Assembly (NCBI GenBank): GCA_025201375.1
Contig: JAIWZP010000029.1
Location: forward strand, 310,001 to 374,000
Direction of reading: 5' to 3'
DNA length: 64,000 nucleotides
Origin: Gongronella butleri
Taxonomy: Eukaryota > Mucoromycota > Mucoromycetes > Mucorales > Cunninghamellaceae
Shown here piece after piece: positions 11,086 through 23,718 of this stretch (position 1 is the first letter of the stretch; the number at the start of each line of letters is the position of its first letter). Below the pieces are notes generated by a model that worked only from the letters and a program-made list of their open reading frames with translations, was not told where the DNA came from and did not search any database. The position numbers were made by a program, and so were the translations under genes.

Positions 11086-13843
11086 TTAGCCGCTGCAGCT
11101 GATGCAGGCGTCCTTGTTGTCGAGCGAGCAGACCATGTCGGCCTCGTTCTGTTCTTGCTTGCTGCGGGAATTGCGGTCCTTGAGTGACAGCTGGTCGACG
11201 GTGAACTTGATGGCGTCGACGGCGGGACGCGTGCGCAAATAGTACATGCCGGTCTTGAGGCCCTTTTTCCAGCCGTAGAAATGCATGGACGTCAGCTTGC
11301 CAAAGTTGGGCACGGCAATGAACACGTTGAGACTCTGTTCAGATTAACAAACAAGCGTCAATGGGCTGCTTTTTCTCGGTATTCACTCTTTTTTTTTAGA
11401 TGCTGTACCTGAGATTGGTCGATGAAAGCGCCACGGTCGGCAGCCATGTCGATAAGGGTGCGCTGGGAGATTTCCCAGACGGTCTTGTAGATAGCCTTGT
11501 AATCGTCTGGGATCTCGGGAATGTGCTGGACGGAGCCCGAGTCGGACATGATGCGATTCTTGATATCCTCATTCCAAATGCCGAGCTCGACGAGGTCCTT
11601 GAGAAGCCACGGGTTGACAATCTGGAACTCACCGGCGAGAACGCGGCGCGTGTACAAATTGGACTAATTGGGGGAGAAAGTAAGAAAAAAAGAAAAAAAG
11701 TCAGAAATGACTGTTTTCTGTGTATGAATTTCCCCCCAAAAAAAAACTCACAGTGTAGGGCTCGAAGCACTCATTGAAGCCGAGCATTTGCGACGTGGAG
11801 GCGGTGGGCATGGGGGCGACAAGCAATGAGTTGCGGACACCGTGCTGGGCGACCTGTTGCTTGAGAGTGGCCCAATCCCAAAGATCGGTGGGGGTCACGT
11901 TCCACATATCGTACTGGAAGATGCCCTTGGACACGGGGCTGCCTTCATAGGTCTCGTAGGGGCCTTGGACGCGGGCCAATTCCATGGATGTCTCCATGGC
12001 GGCGTGGTAAATGGTTTCAAAGATTTGAATGTTGAGCATCTTGGCTTCCTCCGAGTCGAATGGATAGCGCATGAGCATGAAGGTGTCAGCCAGGCCCTGG
12101 ATGCCCAAGCCAATGGGGCGGTGGCGAAGGTTGGATCGCTCGGCCTCAATGACGGGGTAATAATTGACATCGATGATCTTGTTCAAATTGCGCGTGATCA
12201 CCTTGACAACCTGATGCAATTTCTTGAAATCAAACGTCTTGCGGTTGACGACGTATGATGGCAACGCAATGCTGGCCAAGTTGCACACGGCAATCTCATC
12301 GGGGCTCGAGTATTCGACAATCTCCGTGCACAAATTGCTGCATTTGATGGTGCCGAGGTTCTGCTGGTTGGATTTGCGGTTGCACGCGTCCTTGTACAAG
12401 ATGAACGGATTGCCCGTCTCGGTCTGGGCCTCGAGAATCGCGTACCACAACTTTTGCGCCTTGATCGTCTGGCGCGCACGGCCCTCCTTTTCATACTTTT
12501 CAAACAAGGCCTCGAATTCATCGCCCCACACCTCGTGCAAATTGGGCGCCTCGTTCGGGCAAAAGAGCGACCAGTCGCCATTGGCCTCGACACGCTTCAT
12601 GAACAAATCAGGCACCCAGAGCGCGTAAAACAAATCGCGCGCGCGGATCTCGTCCTTGCCCACGTTCTTGCGCAATTCCAAAAAGGTGAAAATGTCGGCG
12701 TGCCAAGGCTCGAGGTACATGGCAAACGCACCGGGGCGCTTGTTCCCTCCTTGGTCAACGTAGCGCGCCGTGTTGTTGAACACGCGCAGCATAGGCAACA
12801 GACCATTGGCCGTGCCATTGGTGCCGGCAATGTACGAGCCCGTAGCGCGGATGTTGTGGATGTTCAAGCCAATGCCGCCGGCCGTCTTGGAGATTTGCGC
12901 ACAGCACTTGAGCGTCTCGTAGATGCCCTCAATCGAGTCCTCCTTCATAGTCAGCAAGAAGCACGACGACATTTGTGGGCGAGGCGTGCCGGCATTGAAC
13001 AACGTCGGGCTCGCGTGCGTGAAGAATCGCTCCGACATGAGCTGGTACGTCTCCAAAGCGGCATCAATGTCTTCGCCATGGATACCAACGGCCACACGCA
13101 TGATCAAATGCTGCGGACGCTCCGCCACCTTGCCATTGATCTTGAGCAAATATGACCGCTCGAGCGTCTTGAAACCAAAATAGTTGTAGCCAAAGTCACG
13201 ATCATAGATGATCGCCGAATTGAGCCTGTCAGCATTGGCCATCACCACCTTGTACGTCGTGTCAGAGATCATGGGCGCACGCTTGTTGTTCTTGGGGTTG
13301 GTATAGTGGTACAGATCATCAATCACCTGCGAAAACACCTTCTTTGTCTCCTTGTGCAGATTCGAAATCGCAATGCGCGCAGCAAGAATCGCATAGTCAG
13401 GATGCGTCGTCGTCATATACGCCGCCGTCTCCGCCGCAAGGTTATCAAGCTCCACCGTCGTCACACCTTGGTAAACGCCAGAAATCACCTACAAATAAAA
13501 AGACCGCGTCAGCCAAGGAACCCCACACACCATTGCCCAAAAACGAAAAAAAAACACAGCCATTGGCCCCCTGTTCTTTACCTTTTGCGTGATAGCCACG
13601 GGGTCCACATAGTTGGGATCAAGACCATAGCACAACTTGTTGAGACGGGCGGTAATCTACACACAAAAAAAAAAGAACCACGGTCAAAAGAGAAAAATAA
13701 AGAAAAAGAGCACAAAAGCTTACCTTGTCAAAAGCAACAGCCTCTTGACGGCCATCTGAGAGGGACATGAAGGGGACGTGTGAGTATGACGCCTTTTTTT
13801 TCGTTCTTGATTACTTACCTCGCTTATACACAAACATAGGCAT
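11086..13843 (-). CDS. RNR1: Ribonucleoside-diphosphate reductase, large subunit
   Basis: Six exons on the minus strand: 13819-13843, 13724-13755, 13582-13656, 11752-13488, 11409-11663, 11086-11334, giving 790 aa, typical of eukaryotic class Ia large subunits. It reduces NDPs to dNDPs together with the small radical subunit, in the cytosol. Seen in order: the N-terminal ATP-cone start ([15 protein letters not shown]), substrate and barrel motifs ([21 protein letters not shown]), the loop [19 protein letters not shown], and the C-terminal redox pair CISC (Cys785, Cys788) that reloads the active-site disulfide. The first ATG is used; a second ATG two codons on is an equally possible start. An ACGCGT box lies about 175 nt upstream. 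Confidence 0.97.
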
Positions 13844-14920
13844 TATGAAACAGAACCAGTGAAAGGGGAATCAAGCACAGGGAAAAGAAAAAAGAAGAAA
13901 AACAAGAGGGGTTTGGAGGGGGAGAAAAGGGGCGTGTCTGGAGGGAGAAACAGGGAAGAAAGAGAAATAAACAGAGCGGGCCCCGCGGCGGGCCTTTTAA
14001 ATGAAAAAAAAAAAAACGCGTCGCGCGCAAGAAGAAAGGATTTGGCTTCCCGCGCTCTGATTGGCCCGCACGCCAAAACAATGCTTCGCCACGACCTCGC
14101 GCTGAATAATCCTCGTGACGCGCCGACCAATTGTCACAAATCCACTTGAAAAGCGCCGCCACGCTAAAACATGTCGACCAGCCCATCTTCGTTGCAAGAC
14201 AATTGACGCATTCAATGCGAAAAGTAACATGTCCATCATCACCTGTCAATGGTGGGAGCTTTTTTCGCGCCCACCTCAAGAGCGATGCTATCAGTCACGC
14301 CCTCGTGAAAGTAGAAACAAAAAAAAAAAAAAAAAAAAAAAAAGAGACAATTGGTCATTGTTTTGTCCTTTTGCGTCTTGTTTTTGCTTGCTGCCAATTG
14401 ACAGGCGGTGGAAAAGAGGCCATCGTGGTGCACCAGAACGGTCGCTGCTAAGAGCTCACAGAGGCGGGGCACAGGCGTGTAAAAAAGTGGCCATGGTGAC
14501 ACGAAATGGCATCGTTTACCCTGTTGTGCTTTTTTATTTATATTTTACGCGCGTCAAATCGTCGTGCGCTTGCGCCCACGCTCCTGCTGAGCCACATCAC
14601 TGTTGACTGCGGCATACTTATTTTTTTTTCCTTTGGCGCGTCTCTCAAAAGGCAAACTTCCGACTTGGAATCTGCGCAATCGCAATTGATTTACAAAATG
14701 TCGTGTTTTCCCTATGTCCAGGCAGCAAATAGATTTCCAAACGAAGCAGCGCAAAGATGCAATCCAAGTGATTCACCCCTAGTTTGACGCTGGGGTGGAT
14801 TCAGATGAGCCAGACAAGAAATGAACATTTTTCGTCCGTTTTAAGCATACCATATACGCACACCGTTAAATTTTGAGATGATGTTTGAAACGCGTCCATT
14901 GAACGCGGCAAACACGGTCG
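13844..14920. other. RNR1 upstream region and spacer
   Basis: No gene was found. Next to the RNR1 start is a G/A-rich (C/T-rich on the coding strand) leader. Further out are a poly-A tract near 14320-14343 and several GACGCG-type motifs. The open frames overlapping here show no conserved protein. Confidence 0.5.
14016..14021. promoter_or_regulatory. MluI-box-like site (ACGCGT) upstream of RNR1
   Basis: An exact ACGCGT lies about 175 nt upstream of the RNR1 start and is followed at once by CGCGCG. In yeasts this hexamer is the MBF site that drives G1/S expression of RNR genes, so a role here would be expected. ACGCG-type motifs are common throughout this DNA, so position alone is weak evidence. 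Confidence 0.35.
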
Positions 14921-17900
14921 GCTGTTTCGCCTAGCCATTCATAATCACATATCTTTATCTCGTAATAAACGCACCCAGAGGCATACAGTCTATTCACAAT
15001 GAACATGCTCAGCGACATGCAGCCCATTCGCAGGCTCAAAAAAAAAAAAAGACGATGTCGAGACAATAGACGCACCAATCGCTATGGCACGCAAGAGCGC
15101 GCCCTTGGAGCTGCATCGACACATTCACTAGCAAAAGAAGTTCGAGGTGTATGGATTCGACTTGAAACGGACGCGCTTAAATCAAAGCCTGACGCGGTTT
15201 TTCACACGTCCAAGTTATCCTGCAAACAACCTGTTCGCGTCAATTCAGCCTGGATCTCGTTTTTCGAAGTGATCATCGATGGCCGCATACGTACGCAACA
15301 GCCCGTGCTCTTTCTTGTGAGCCGCGTTTCGAGGATCTGCGGTCAGTCTTTGTCGAGTTTGTTTTGTGGCGAAAATACAAAGTAGATTGCATTTTACAGG
15401 AGAACCAGTCGACGGAGCCCGAGGTTTTATGGCATTTTCATCGGCAAATGAAGAACGCATTCTACCATGTGGGTGAATGGCACGGCGATCCGAGGAACCA
15501 AGTTTTGCCAGGTTAAAATTCGTGACTGTACCCCTTGGAAAATCGATGGAAAATCGTCATTTTTGAAAATCGATGTGGCGCACCATCGAGTGCTTGCAGC
15601 TCCATGAAATTTTGGCATATGAGCATTTTGGTCTCTCTCTTTTCAGAACAATAGTAAAAACCGGGGGTTGATCTGACCGTTGGCAAGAAAATTGACAATG
15701 CTCCATAAATTCACAATTTTGTCTCTAGCTAGCGCGTCAAGCTGCTATTCGACCAGGCTTAAATCTTACAAGCGGAAAGACACGCACAAGGGGGTCATTT
15801 TATCCCTGCCCGACAACGCCGATGCGCAACATTTGTACGCTTGCAACGCCCAATCAAACATTTCAGCTTCGTTTTTCTCGGCAATGGACAAGACAAAGGA
15901 TGGACTGAGGATGGACTGCTGCTGTGATAATAAATGCAGAATTCGATTCTCTGTCGGATGAACCCAGTTTCACCAGCGTACGACCTAAAATTTGGCTTTG
16001 ATTGCCCATTCCTCGAAAACAGCTTGATCGACCCCCGATTTATTTTTATTGCACATTTGCTTAGAAGAAGGGGTCAATGCACCAAATGATATGACTCTCA
16101 GATGTCCAATTTGTAGGTTGCCAAACGGATTTGAGAGACCTGAGCCTCTCAAAGCGGGGGACCCTCCAGATGCATTTTGACCTGACCCACCTTGCTTTTT
16201 TTCTAAATTTGAAAAAAAATTTCGTCACCAAGGACTCATCGCAGCTCCACAACAAAACTTTTACATGTAGTGAATGTTGCTTCTCTCTTCTTCTCAGAAA
16301 AAAATATGATATAAACCCAAAGAAGGTCAATCATGTGGTTTGTCGGGAAGCATGGCATTGCTGAAAATTTGGCTGTAGCGCGTTTTTGTAAAATTCATTT
16401 CGCGGTAAAATCATGATTCGATCATCGCCAAACTTTGCCACTTGGCCTTTTCAGCGTCTCTCTTTAAAAGAAAAGTTAAAAAACTAGATGTTGTTGGTCG
16501 GGCCGTTTTTTCGTGGCATGCGCCGTTTTCAAGAATTGGCACAAATTCATGGATGACCACCAACACAAATCATGAATCGATTGCCTCCCAACTCCCAACC
16601 TTTGCCCTTTGACTATTTCGCCGCGCCTTATTCAACAACACAACATGGAACCCCAAGACTGACTGGATCATCGTTTTGCAGATGAATTCGAAGAAATTTC
16701 GACATTTTTACAAATGCAGAATTAAATGCCACAAATCATCATGGTTGGTGGGTGGCCCAAAATCTATACATAATGTTTTACCGAGCGACGCTATTATTAT
16801 GATACTCTTTTTGAAAAACAGTTCAAACCAGGAGTCGACCGAGTCATTGTGTAGATGAATCCAAAATTCTGACATTTCCGCAAATCCGGCACAAATCTCT
16901 CAAAATATTTTGTGGATCGCGGTGAAATGGCACCGATTGAAAGAGACGCACTCGGGTGTCATTTCCTAATTGTTTACTTGCCCGATGGATGAACTTTGCC
17001 CGCTTGCAAAAGTCGCTCAAACATTGGATCAATTTTCAAACTTGCTTTTCTCGACAACTGGAAAAATAACCAACGATGCTTTTAATACCGGTACCGTAAG
17101 TCAAATGCTGCTGCTGAATCTCCACCGAATGAAACAAGTTTCACGACGATCTGATCAAAACTGGCCGAGGAAATACACTTTTTCAACAAAAATTCAATGG
17201 CGATTTGCTCGACAACTATCTAGTCAACGCCCGATTTTTGTGTCATATTTAATAAAAAACGGAGGGGCAAAGCATCTACTGTAATGGAATGACTTGCAGG
17301 GCGCTAGCTTGGGTTTTAACTTTTTGCATCGGTCATTTCACCAGCTTGCAGCCCACCACTCTACAGCGCACAAAACCTGCAAAAAAAATACAATAAAAAA
17401 ATTCCATGCAGTTTGCGCACCTAAATTTGGAAGTGTCAAACCTTAAATTTTTGCAAAAAAATCTTGGCCAAAGTAGGCACTTTTCTCCAGTCGATCGGCG
17501 TTCATGCGTCACTCTTTGGGCATTTTTCTTAAAATTGGGGCGATCTGCCATTTTGTCTGCCAATAGCAAATCGTTGGATTTACCTGGTTGGGATGCATTG
17601 ATCACTCGGAGTTCGAAATTTCCCAAATTTGGCATTTTCTGAGATTGAAATGTGTGACCCTGAGTGACCCCTGAATTTTTCAAAAGTGGTCGTAGCGCTT
17701 TGGGGGATTAAGTTTTTTTGTTGCAAATTTTGCCCTGAATTCGACGCGGCTATTTTTGAGCGGGGTCGACCGTGCAGATGGACAGATGAATGCAAAATAG
17801 TAAAAATAAGAGGTTTTTGGCATTTTCGAGTCCAGAAAAAAATCGGGCGCGTCCGTCTTGAACACTGGGCTATAGCTTACTGTATTACGTCGTGACGCAG

Positions 17901-18030
17901 GTTTCATTGGCGGGCGAGTGGCCTGTAAAAAAATTTCTGGAGGCACAGCAGGCCGGCAAAGTCTGAAAAATACGTTCTTTGATTTTTAAAAGGTAAATGC
18001 GTACATTTTTGTGTAGTGTAGCTCAATGAT
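14921..18030 (+). repeat. Long copy A of dispersed repeat family R1
   Basis: This segment aligns over its whole length, with indels, to 56530-60250 in the same orientation. Examples are the shared left end (gctgtttcgcctagccattc against gctgttttgcctagccattc) and shared right parts around ttctggaggcac. Partial relatives lie near 28690-29350, 35290-35870, 45350-45870 (inverted) and 54990-55960. No long open frame survives. Within the copy, landmark strings recur about 1170-1190 nt apart (15807 and 16979; 15947 and 17117; 16036 and 17229), pointing to an older tandem structure. Two TACTGTA heptamers lie at 17277 and 17878. Nature unknown; decayed mobile DNA or a decayed gene family are both possible. 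Confidence 0.8.
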
Positions 18031-18852
18031 TCAAACAGATTAAAATTGACAGCACGCGTCAGTTTCTGTCTATGTGTCTAATGAGACCGAAACAACATGT
18101 ACAGATCAAGGCTTTGCTGTATTTGTGTGTAAAAAGCTAAAAACCCAAACAGATGAAAACCGTGCTTTTGTGCATTTTCTCGGGTGCTTGCTGAGATGCT
18201 GACTGTTTTTTTTTTACGCTTGCGGAAGCTCGAATATGTGATGAATATTGACAGGCAGACACCAGACAGAGTATGATAGTCAAGCCAGTATCATGTCTGC
18301 CAAACCAAAATCAAAATACCAGTTCTCAGAATCATTGCTTGCTCATTGCACACCAAGTCTCACCGGGATCTCTCTAATGTAAACATAGGCGCTCTTACAG
18401 TATCATACAGTAAGATACAGTACTATGTTTGGCCCTGATTCATTTGTGGTGACTCGCGCAGTGATACGTTAGGCCTTAGTCGCGTGCGCTACAGTATCAA
18501 GCATCTGCATGGGGCATGGCTATCACATGTACATTATGATATGTAGATCGCCTTGTTTTTCCAATGACCGGTTCGTGGCACGTTACAGAAATCGTAGCCC
18601 AAGATGAATTCTTTGCGATGGCACATTTTTAGATCGATCGAGTAGCTGGATGACGGAAAATGATTGATTTGTCTTTTATTAGACCAAAATAGGAGTGCCA
18701 CGTCAAAGAAAAGCGCTCTGTGTGCGATGCTTGTCAAGGGGCGTGGTATTGCCCAAAAAAAAAAGGGGGACCATGGGCGCGGCAGATGCAATACAACTTT
18801 TTTTTTTTTTTACTTGCAAGGAAAAACGGGTCTCTAAAGAATTTAACACATT
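18031..18852. other. Gene-free stretch with clustered TACAGTA heptamers
   Basis: No coding gene was found. TACAGTA occurs at 18396-18402, 18406-18412, 18416-18422 and 18490-18496. The rest is AT-rich single-copy-looking DNA and the 3' flank of the polyQ gene, including T runs near 18799-18811. Confidence 0.5.
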
Positions 18853-19111
18853 TTACTCGTTGCGGCCCTGGAGCGAGTCCACCATGTCTTTAATTTTTTC
18901 GGCAAAGGCCACCGCTGCCTCTGGGCTGATTGTCAGGTGATGACGGTCGCCAAACTCCTTCACCAACAAGGTATAGTCATCGGTCTCATAGACGGGCAGC
19001 ACGGCGGTAATGCCGGCAATGAGCTCGATGTTAAGCGTGAAGATGGCCTTTTGAGGGGGAGGCTTTGGTGCCGTGTCGGCGAGAGAGATCTTGCCGTCAA
19101 TGCGCACCGGC

Positions 19112-19187
<76 letters not shown>

Positions 19188-19251
19188 GCTGCTGCTGCTG
19201 CTGCTGAGGCTGAGGCTGCTGTTGTTGTTGCTGTTGAGGCTGTTGTTGTTG

Positions 19252-19286
<35 letters not shown>

Positions 19287-20004
19287 TGACGCTAGCAGGC
19301 GCGTACTTGGAAGCCGCTGCGCCACCACTGAACCAATTGCTGGAAGCAGGCTTGGTCTGCTGGACAGGCGCAGGCGCAGGCGTGTGCACGGGTGGGGCGG
19401 ACGGAGGATGACGCCGTGGTGTGGGTTGTTGTTCTTGTTTGCGGGGAGGAGCATGCTGCTGCGGGACAGGCGACGGTGTCGCGTGTGGCGCGTACTTGCT
19501 GGCCTTTGCACCACCGGCACCACCGCTGTCCCAAAAGGGCGTGGACGCCAATTGGCCGGACCACGCGGAATTCGTGATAGGCGGGCGCTTCTGCTTGGGT
19601 TCTTTGGGGACGCCATAATACGTGGTCGTGTGTCCAGGCTGGTGGTTTGGCCCGGGCGTGGAAGGCGCGGAAATAGGCTGCTTGTTTTTGTTGACAACCT
19701 TTTTCTTTTTGCCAGCACCACCGGCTGTCTTGATCGGCTGGTTTTTCAGACGTTGATTTAAAATGGCTTGCTCGTCAACGGGCTTGTAATTGGCACCCTT
19801 GCGATGCAAATTGCCGCTGCCAAGCGCACCATGCTTCACCTTGACATTTGGATCAATGAGCTTGCCCCAATCAGCAGGGCTGAAATCAAACGTAGGCGTG
19901 GCACCGCCCTCGCCCTCGCGCATAGTCGGCAAGTCCATCTCTTGCTGAGGCTGTCCACCCCAGCTCGACATTTGGAGAGGCGCGTAATCGTCGTCTGAGT
20001 CCAT
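18853..20004 (-). CDS. Polyglutamine-rich protein of unknown function
   Basis: One uninterrupted frame of 383 aa. I do not recognise a named family. The N-terminus is acidic (MDSDDDYAPLQMSSW). A low-complexity P/A/K-rich middle contains two copies of an SKYAP motif, each near aromatic and Gly/Ala-rich sequence. Then comes a glutamine tract of more than 40 residues broken by prolines, coded largely by CAA. A compact, better-mixed C-terminal segment of about 60 residues (including ITAVLPVYETDDYTLLVKEF) looks folded and is the best handle for a homology search. It is transcribed divergently from the SUN-domain gene with about 200 nt between starts. The glutamine length is probably variable between isolates. 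Confidence 0.75.
19114..19188. repeat. Pure TTG/CAA trinucleotide microsatellite
   Basis: Twenty-five uninterrupted TTG units on the plus strand, read as 25 CAA glutamine codons on the minus strand. CTG (CAG) units and further mixed TTG/CTG blocks follow up to about 19285. A pure run of this length is prone to slippage. Confidence 0.95.
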
Positions 20005-20206
20005 GATGCAAAATGAAAAAGAAGGGACAAAAAGGAGTGAAAAGAAGGAACGAGAAAAATAAAAAGAAAAAAGCCATTTTGACTTGTCTTCATCGCCGCT
20101 TTAATTCTATTTGATCGAGTGAAAAAAAAAAAGCAAATTTGATTGTTTCGCCCTTTTTCCTCCCCTTTTTTTTTTTCTCTTTGCTCTTTCTCAGATAAAT
20201 GTTTCC
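20005..20206. promoter_or_regulatory. Shared upstream region of divergent genes
   Basis: About 200 nt separate the start codons of the polyQ protein (minus) and the SUN-domain protein (plus). The segment is rich in A on the left and T/C on the right, as in other leaders of this window. No specific operator was recognised. Confidence 0.5.
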
Positions 20207-22832
20207 ATGAAGGTGTTTGTGTGCCTCCTTTTGCTTGTCTTTGCGCAAATTGTTGTGGAAGCGCATATTCTGCAATGTGTACACACGCCGTACCTGACCA
20301 ATTGGTGCCCAGAGGACCGACGTTTGCCTGACCCAGACACCGTCCTCTTCCAGCACGAGATGCTCCACACATTGTACCCCCAATACCCTTACCAGCAGCA
20401 TCAAGAGCAACAGCAACAACAACAAGAGCAGACGCAGGAGCCATTGGCAACGGTTGAAGCGTCGTCTGCACCAAACGAGGCTGTTTTGGCGTCGTCGGCA
20501 TCGTCTGTGGTTGCCCAGCCTGCGTCATCGTCTTCCGCACCTTCGTCTTCGTCGTCGTCCCCTGGCGCTGGGGCAATGCCGTCTGCGCGTGTGCCATTCC
20601 CGTCGTTTGAGGAATGGAAAAGTCGACGACAAGAGGGCGGCGCGGACGAAACACATGAACAGCGAGCACGGATGAAGCGCAAGGTGAACCCCGGGGCGAA
20701 TCAGGGGCGGCAAATCATCGACAGCGTCGACGGAGCGTTCTCGGACGACGTGGGCAGCATGTTTGAGATGGATTCCGCCAATGGACCGCAATCAGGCAAC
20801 AATACATACGACGAAGTCGATTACATTGCGCCGCAGCCACCAAAGCACGAGCAAACGTCACCAGGCAACGGCAGGAAAAAGGGGTTGCGACGCGTCCCGC
20901 TGAAATCGCTCAAGGAGCGCTTCAATTACGCTTGGACCATTTGTGCCGCCACCGTGCGCGATGTGAACAAAGAGGCTCGTGGTGCACAATCTATCTTGTA
21001 CGAGAGCAAGGACCAGTACCTGCTCAACAAGTGCGCAGCAGACAAATTCATCGTGATCCACCTGTGTGACGAAATCCTCATCGATACCATTGTCCTTGCC
21101 AATTTCGAGTTTTTTTCATCCACATTCAAGGATTTCCGCGTCTACGTCGCCAATACGTACCCAACCACCGATTGGAAGCTGCTCGGCCAGTGGCAGGCTC
21201 GCAATGCGCGTGATTTGCAGGTAAAAAAAAAAAAAAATAATAATAGGAAAAATAGGAAAATATAGGGAAAACAAGGAAAAAAAAAAGAGGGGTCGCGTGG
21301 CAAGCTCAGCTGATTTTCGGCGTGTATTTCTTTAGGTTTTCCGCGTGCACGACCGAATTGGATGGTTCGAATACATGAAAATCGAATTTTTGACGCATTA
21401 CGGCAACGAATACTACTGCCCATTGTCGCTTGTGCGTGTTCATGGCATGACCGAGATGGAATACTGGTACGCCGTCGAGAGTCAGGAAGGCGCAGCTGAA
21501 GACCAGCACCCTGATCATGTAGACGAGGGCGACGAAGAAGGTTTGTGGCCGTCCGATGTGCGTGAAGAGATCATCCAGCCGCAATTGGTCACCAACACGT
21601 CCGAATGGTTCCCCACCAAGATGCCTGAGGAAGACGATGACGACGACGACGATGAAGACGAGTTAGAAAGTGGCGATGCCGCCATCCAGGACGTCCAATT
21701 GTACACGGAGACGTCAACGACAAAAGAGGATCAGGCGCAGCGACCATTGGAGGAGCAACAAGACGCTTCGGCCAATGACACGCCGGCTGTGGATGCGCAG
21801 TCGCCGACAGAGGTCGTCCAGGACGACCATGCCGACAAAATGACCCAACACGACAAAAATGACAAAAATGATGGGGATGACGCCACAAATGAGCTGCCCA
21901 CCAGCTCGGATGAGGACGAGGCGCTGCTGGACACCGTCGATGAGCAGGCTGCTGAGCGCCCGTCCGTCCCCGAGCCTCCAGAGACATCCACGCTATCCTC
22001 CGGGGCCGCATATGCGTCGGAATCAACACCTTTGACACCAATTGCCGAAAAGGACGAGATCAATCGAGAATCTAACACGCACAACGCGTCATCATCGTCG
22101 CCAGAACCTGAGGAGCCCCTACAACCGCTGCCGTTGCCTTTACAAAACGACGCCACCGGAGCAAACGCGACGGAAACCATGATTTTGGGCGAAGAATACG
22201 CGTCGGACGCGGTATTGGCCGACCACGCGCATGAAAACGCGACAGTTGTGTTGCATGATATGGACGCTATCCAAGACGCGTCGACGGCCGCAGCAGCCGC
22301 AGCATCAGCGATCGCCAACGCGACGCAAAACGCGCAAGGCAACGACACGATGCCCGCCACACCTTCTACAGCAACCAATGCCCCCAACAAGCCCCCCGTG
22401 CAAGAGGATCAGGCGCGGCCAATCAAGCCAAAGGAACCCACCACGCAGGAATCCATCTACAAGATCATCATGAAGCGCCTCAGTGCCCTCGAGCAAAATG
22501 CCACGCTGTCCATGCACTATCTCGACGAACAAAACAACATGCTCAACGATGTCTTTTCGGAAATGGAGCGCCGCCACCAGGAACAGCTGATGATCGTGCT
22601 TGAGCGACTCAATGAGACCGCGTCTACACGTATCGACTCGATGGTAAGTTGAAAAAAAATGTAAAAAATGAGAAATCGAGACACCACGGGACTCATCGTT
22701 TTGTTTTTGCTGTCTTTCTTTAAAAAATTGAATAGAAACGACGCTATGAACAAACATATGGTGAGATGAAAGTACAGATGGACGCGAATATCCAGGAAAT
22801 GACCGCCAAAATCGGAATTCTGTCGGATCAGG

Positions 22833-22865
<33 letters not shown>

Positions 22866-23718
22866 GAGGAAGCGTCTTCCGATGGTTGACCCCGCCTTTT
22901 TCATTTGACAATAGCTTACATTTGAGCGGAGGGTTGCCCTTGCACAATGGATGCTTGTGATTTTCCTGTTTGTTGGTATGGCGTTGTCGCGCGGGACGCT
23001 GAGCACGCTGTCGCCGGTGATGTTGGCGCAGGCAATGGAGCGCAAGCGACGCGAACTGGCCAACAAGAAAAAGGACCTCGATGCCGCTGCTGCTGCGGCA
23101 GCGGCATCGAATTCATCGTCTTCTACCGCAACTTCAGCGCCGGTGCCGACGCGGTCGTCGTTCCTGGACCAGCGCATCAAGTTGGACATGGACGGCAGGA
23201 AGGCTTCTGCCCTGGAGGCATTGCGGCTTCATCTCGTCCACCAGGCTAATCTGTCACCCTCGCCAAAACCCATCTCCATCTCATCCACACCCACGCCGCC
23301 CACCATCTCAACTTCAGCGCCACCAGCACCGCTCATCGACGAGAGCCCCGCACCACCCACACCGCCCGTCGCCGCCGAAACACCAGAAAGGCCCTTGGAG
23401 GTACCCATCTTGGCCGATCCGCCAATTGCACCTTTGCCAAAACCCGCTCTTGATCGCCGACGCTCATCCCAGCGCTCCGAAATAAACACACCAGGGGTAA
23501 ATGGCACCACATCCACTTCCTCCACGTCCTCCTTCTCCACGACGCCAACCACAGCAGGTGCTTCATCAGCACTGCCAGCGCCGCGTCGTCCGTACCGACG
23601 GTCCATCTCCCTCCAAGACAACACAAATACCCCCGTCAATGACGATGGCTCTGAAAAAGCGCCAAACATCGCCCAGCGCGAAAGGGAAAAAGAAGACATT
23701 GCCCCCACTGCCCCTTGA
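20207..23718 (+). CDS. SUN-domain ER membrane protein, SLP1/SUCO (osteopotentia) type
   Basis: Four exons: 20207-21220, 21336-22643, 22736-22831, 22915-23718, giving 1073 aa. It starts with a clear signal peptide (MKVFVCLLLLVFAQIVVEA). The SUN-like domain spans about residues 233-383, with hallmark strings RFNYAW, KDQYLLNKC, LANFEFFSSTFKDFRVYV and FLTHYGNEYYCPLSLVRVHG. A long acidic Ser/Thr-rich region with a run of Asp follows, then a predicted coiled coil (about 750-805) and a single membrane segment near 818-835 (WMLVIFLFVGMAL). The tail is Pro/Ser-rich and ends in KREKE-type charge. In yeast this family acts in the ER, where Slp1 protects soluble luminal proteins. The signal peptide plus late membrane anchor matches that topology. 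Confidence 0.92.

Noticed and set aside
12454..13155. 233-residue plus-strand frame inside RNR1
   Set aside because: Shadow frame opposite a highly conserved coding exon; no family resemblance of its own.
14115..14606. 163-residue plus-strand frame upstream of RNR1
   Set aside because: Crosses a poly-A run (lysines) and has no conserved segment; looks like chance.
15520..15535. gactgta in R1 copies A and B as further excision scars
   Set aside because: The core is preceded by G, not T, so it is not TACTGTA; it belongs to the palindromic element instead.
18937..19761. 274-residue plus-strand frame with long leucine run
   Set aside because: It is the complement of the polyQ gene; the leucines are the reverse reading of CAA/CAG repeats.
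21731..22390. 219-residue Ser/Ala-rich minus-strand frame
   Set aside because: Antisense shadow of the acidic Ser/Thr-rich part of the SUN-domain protein.
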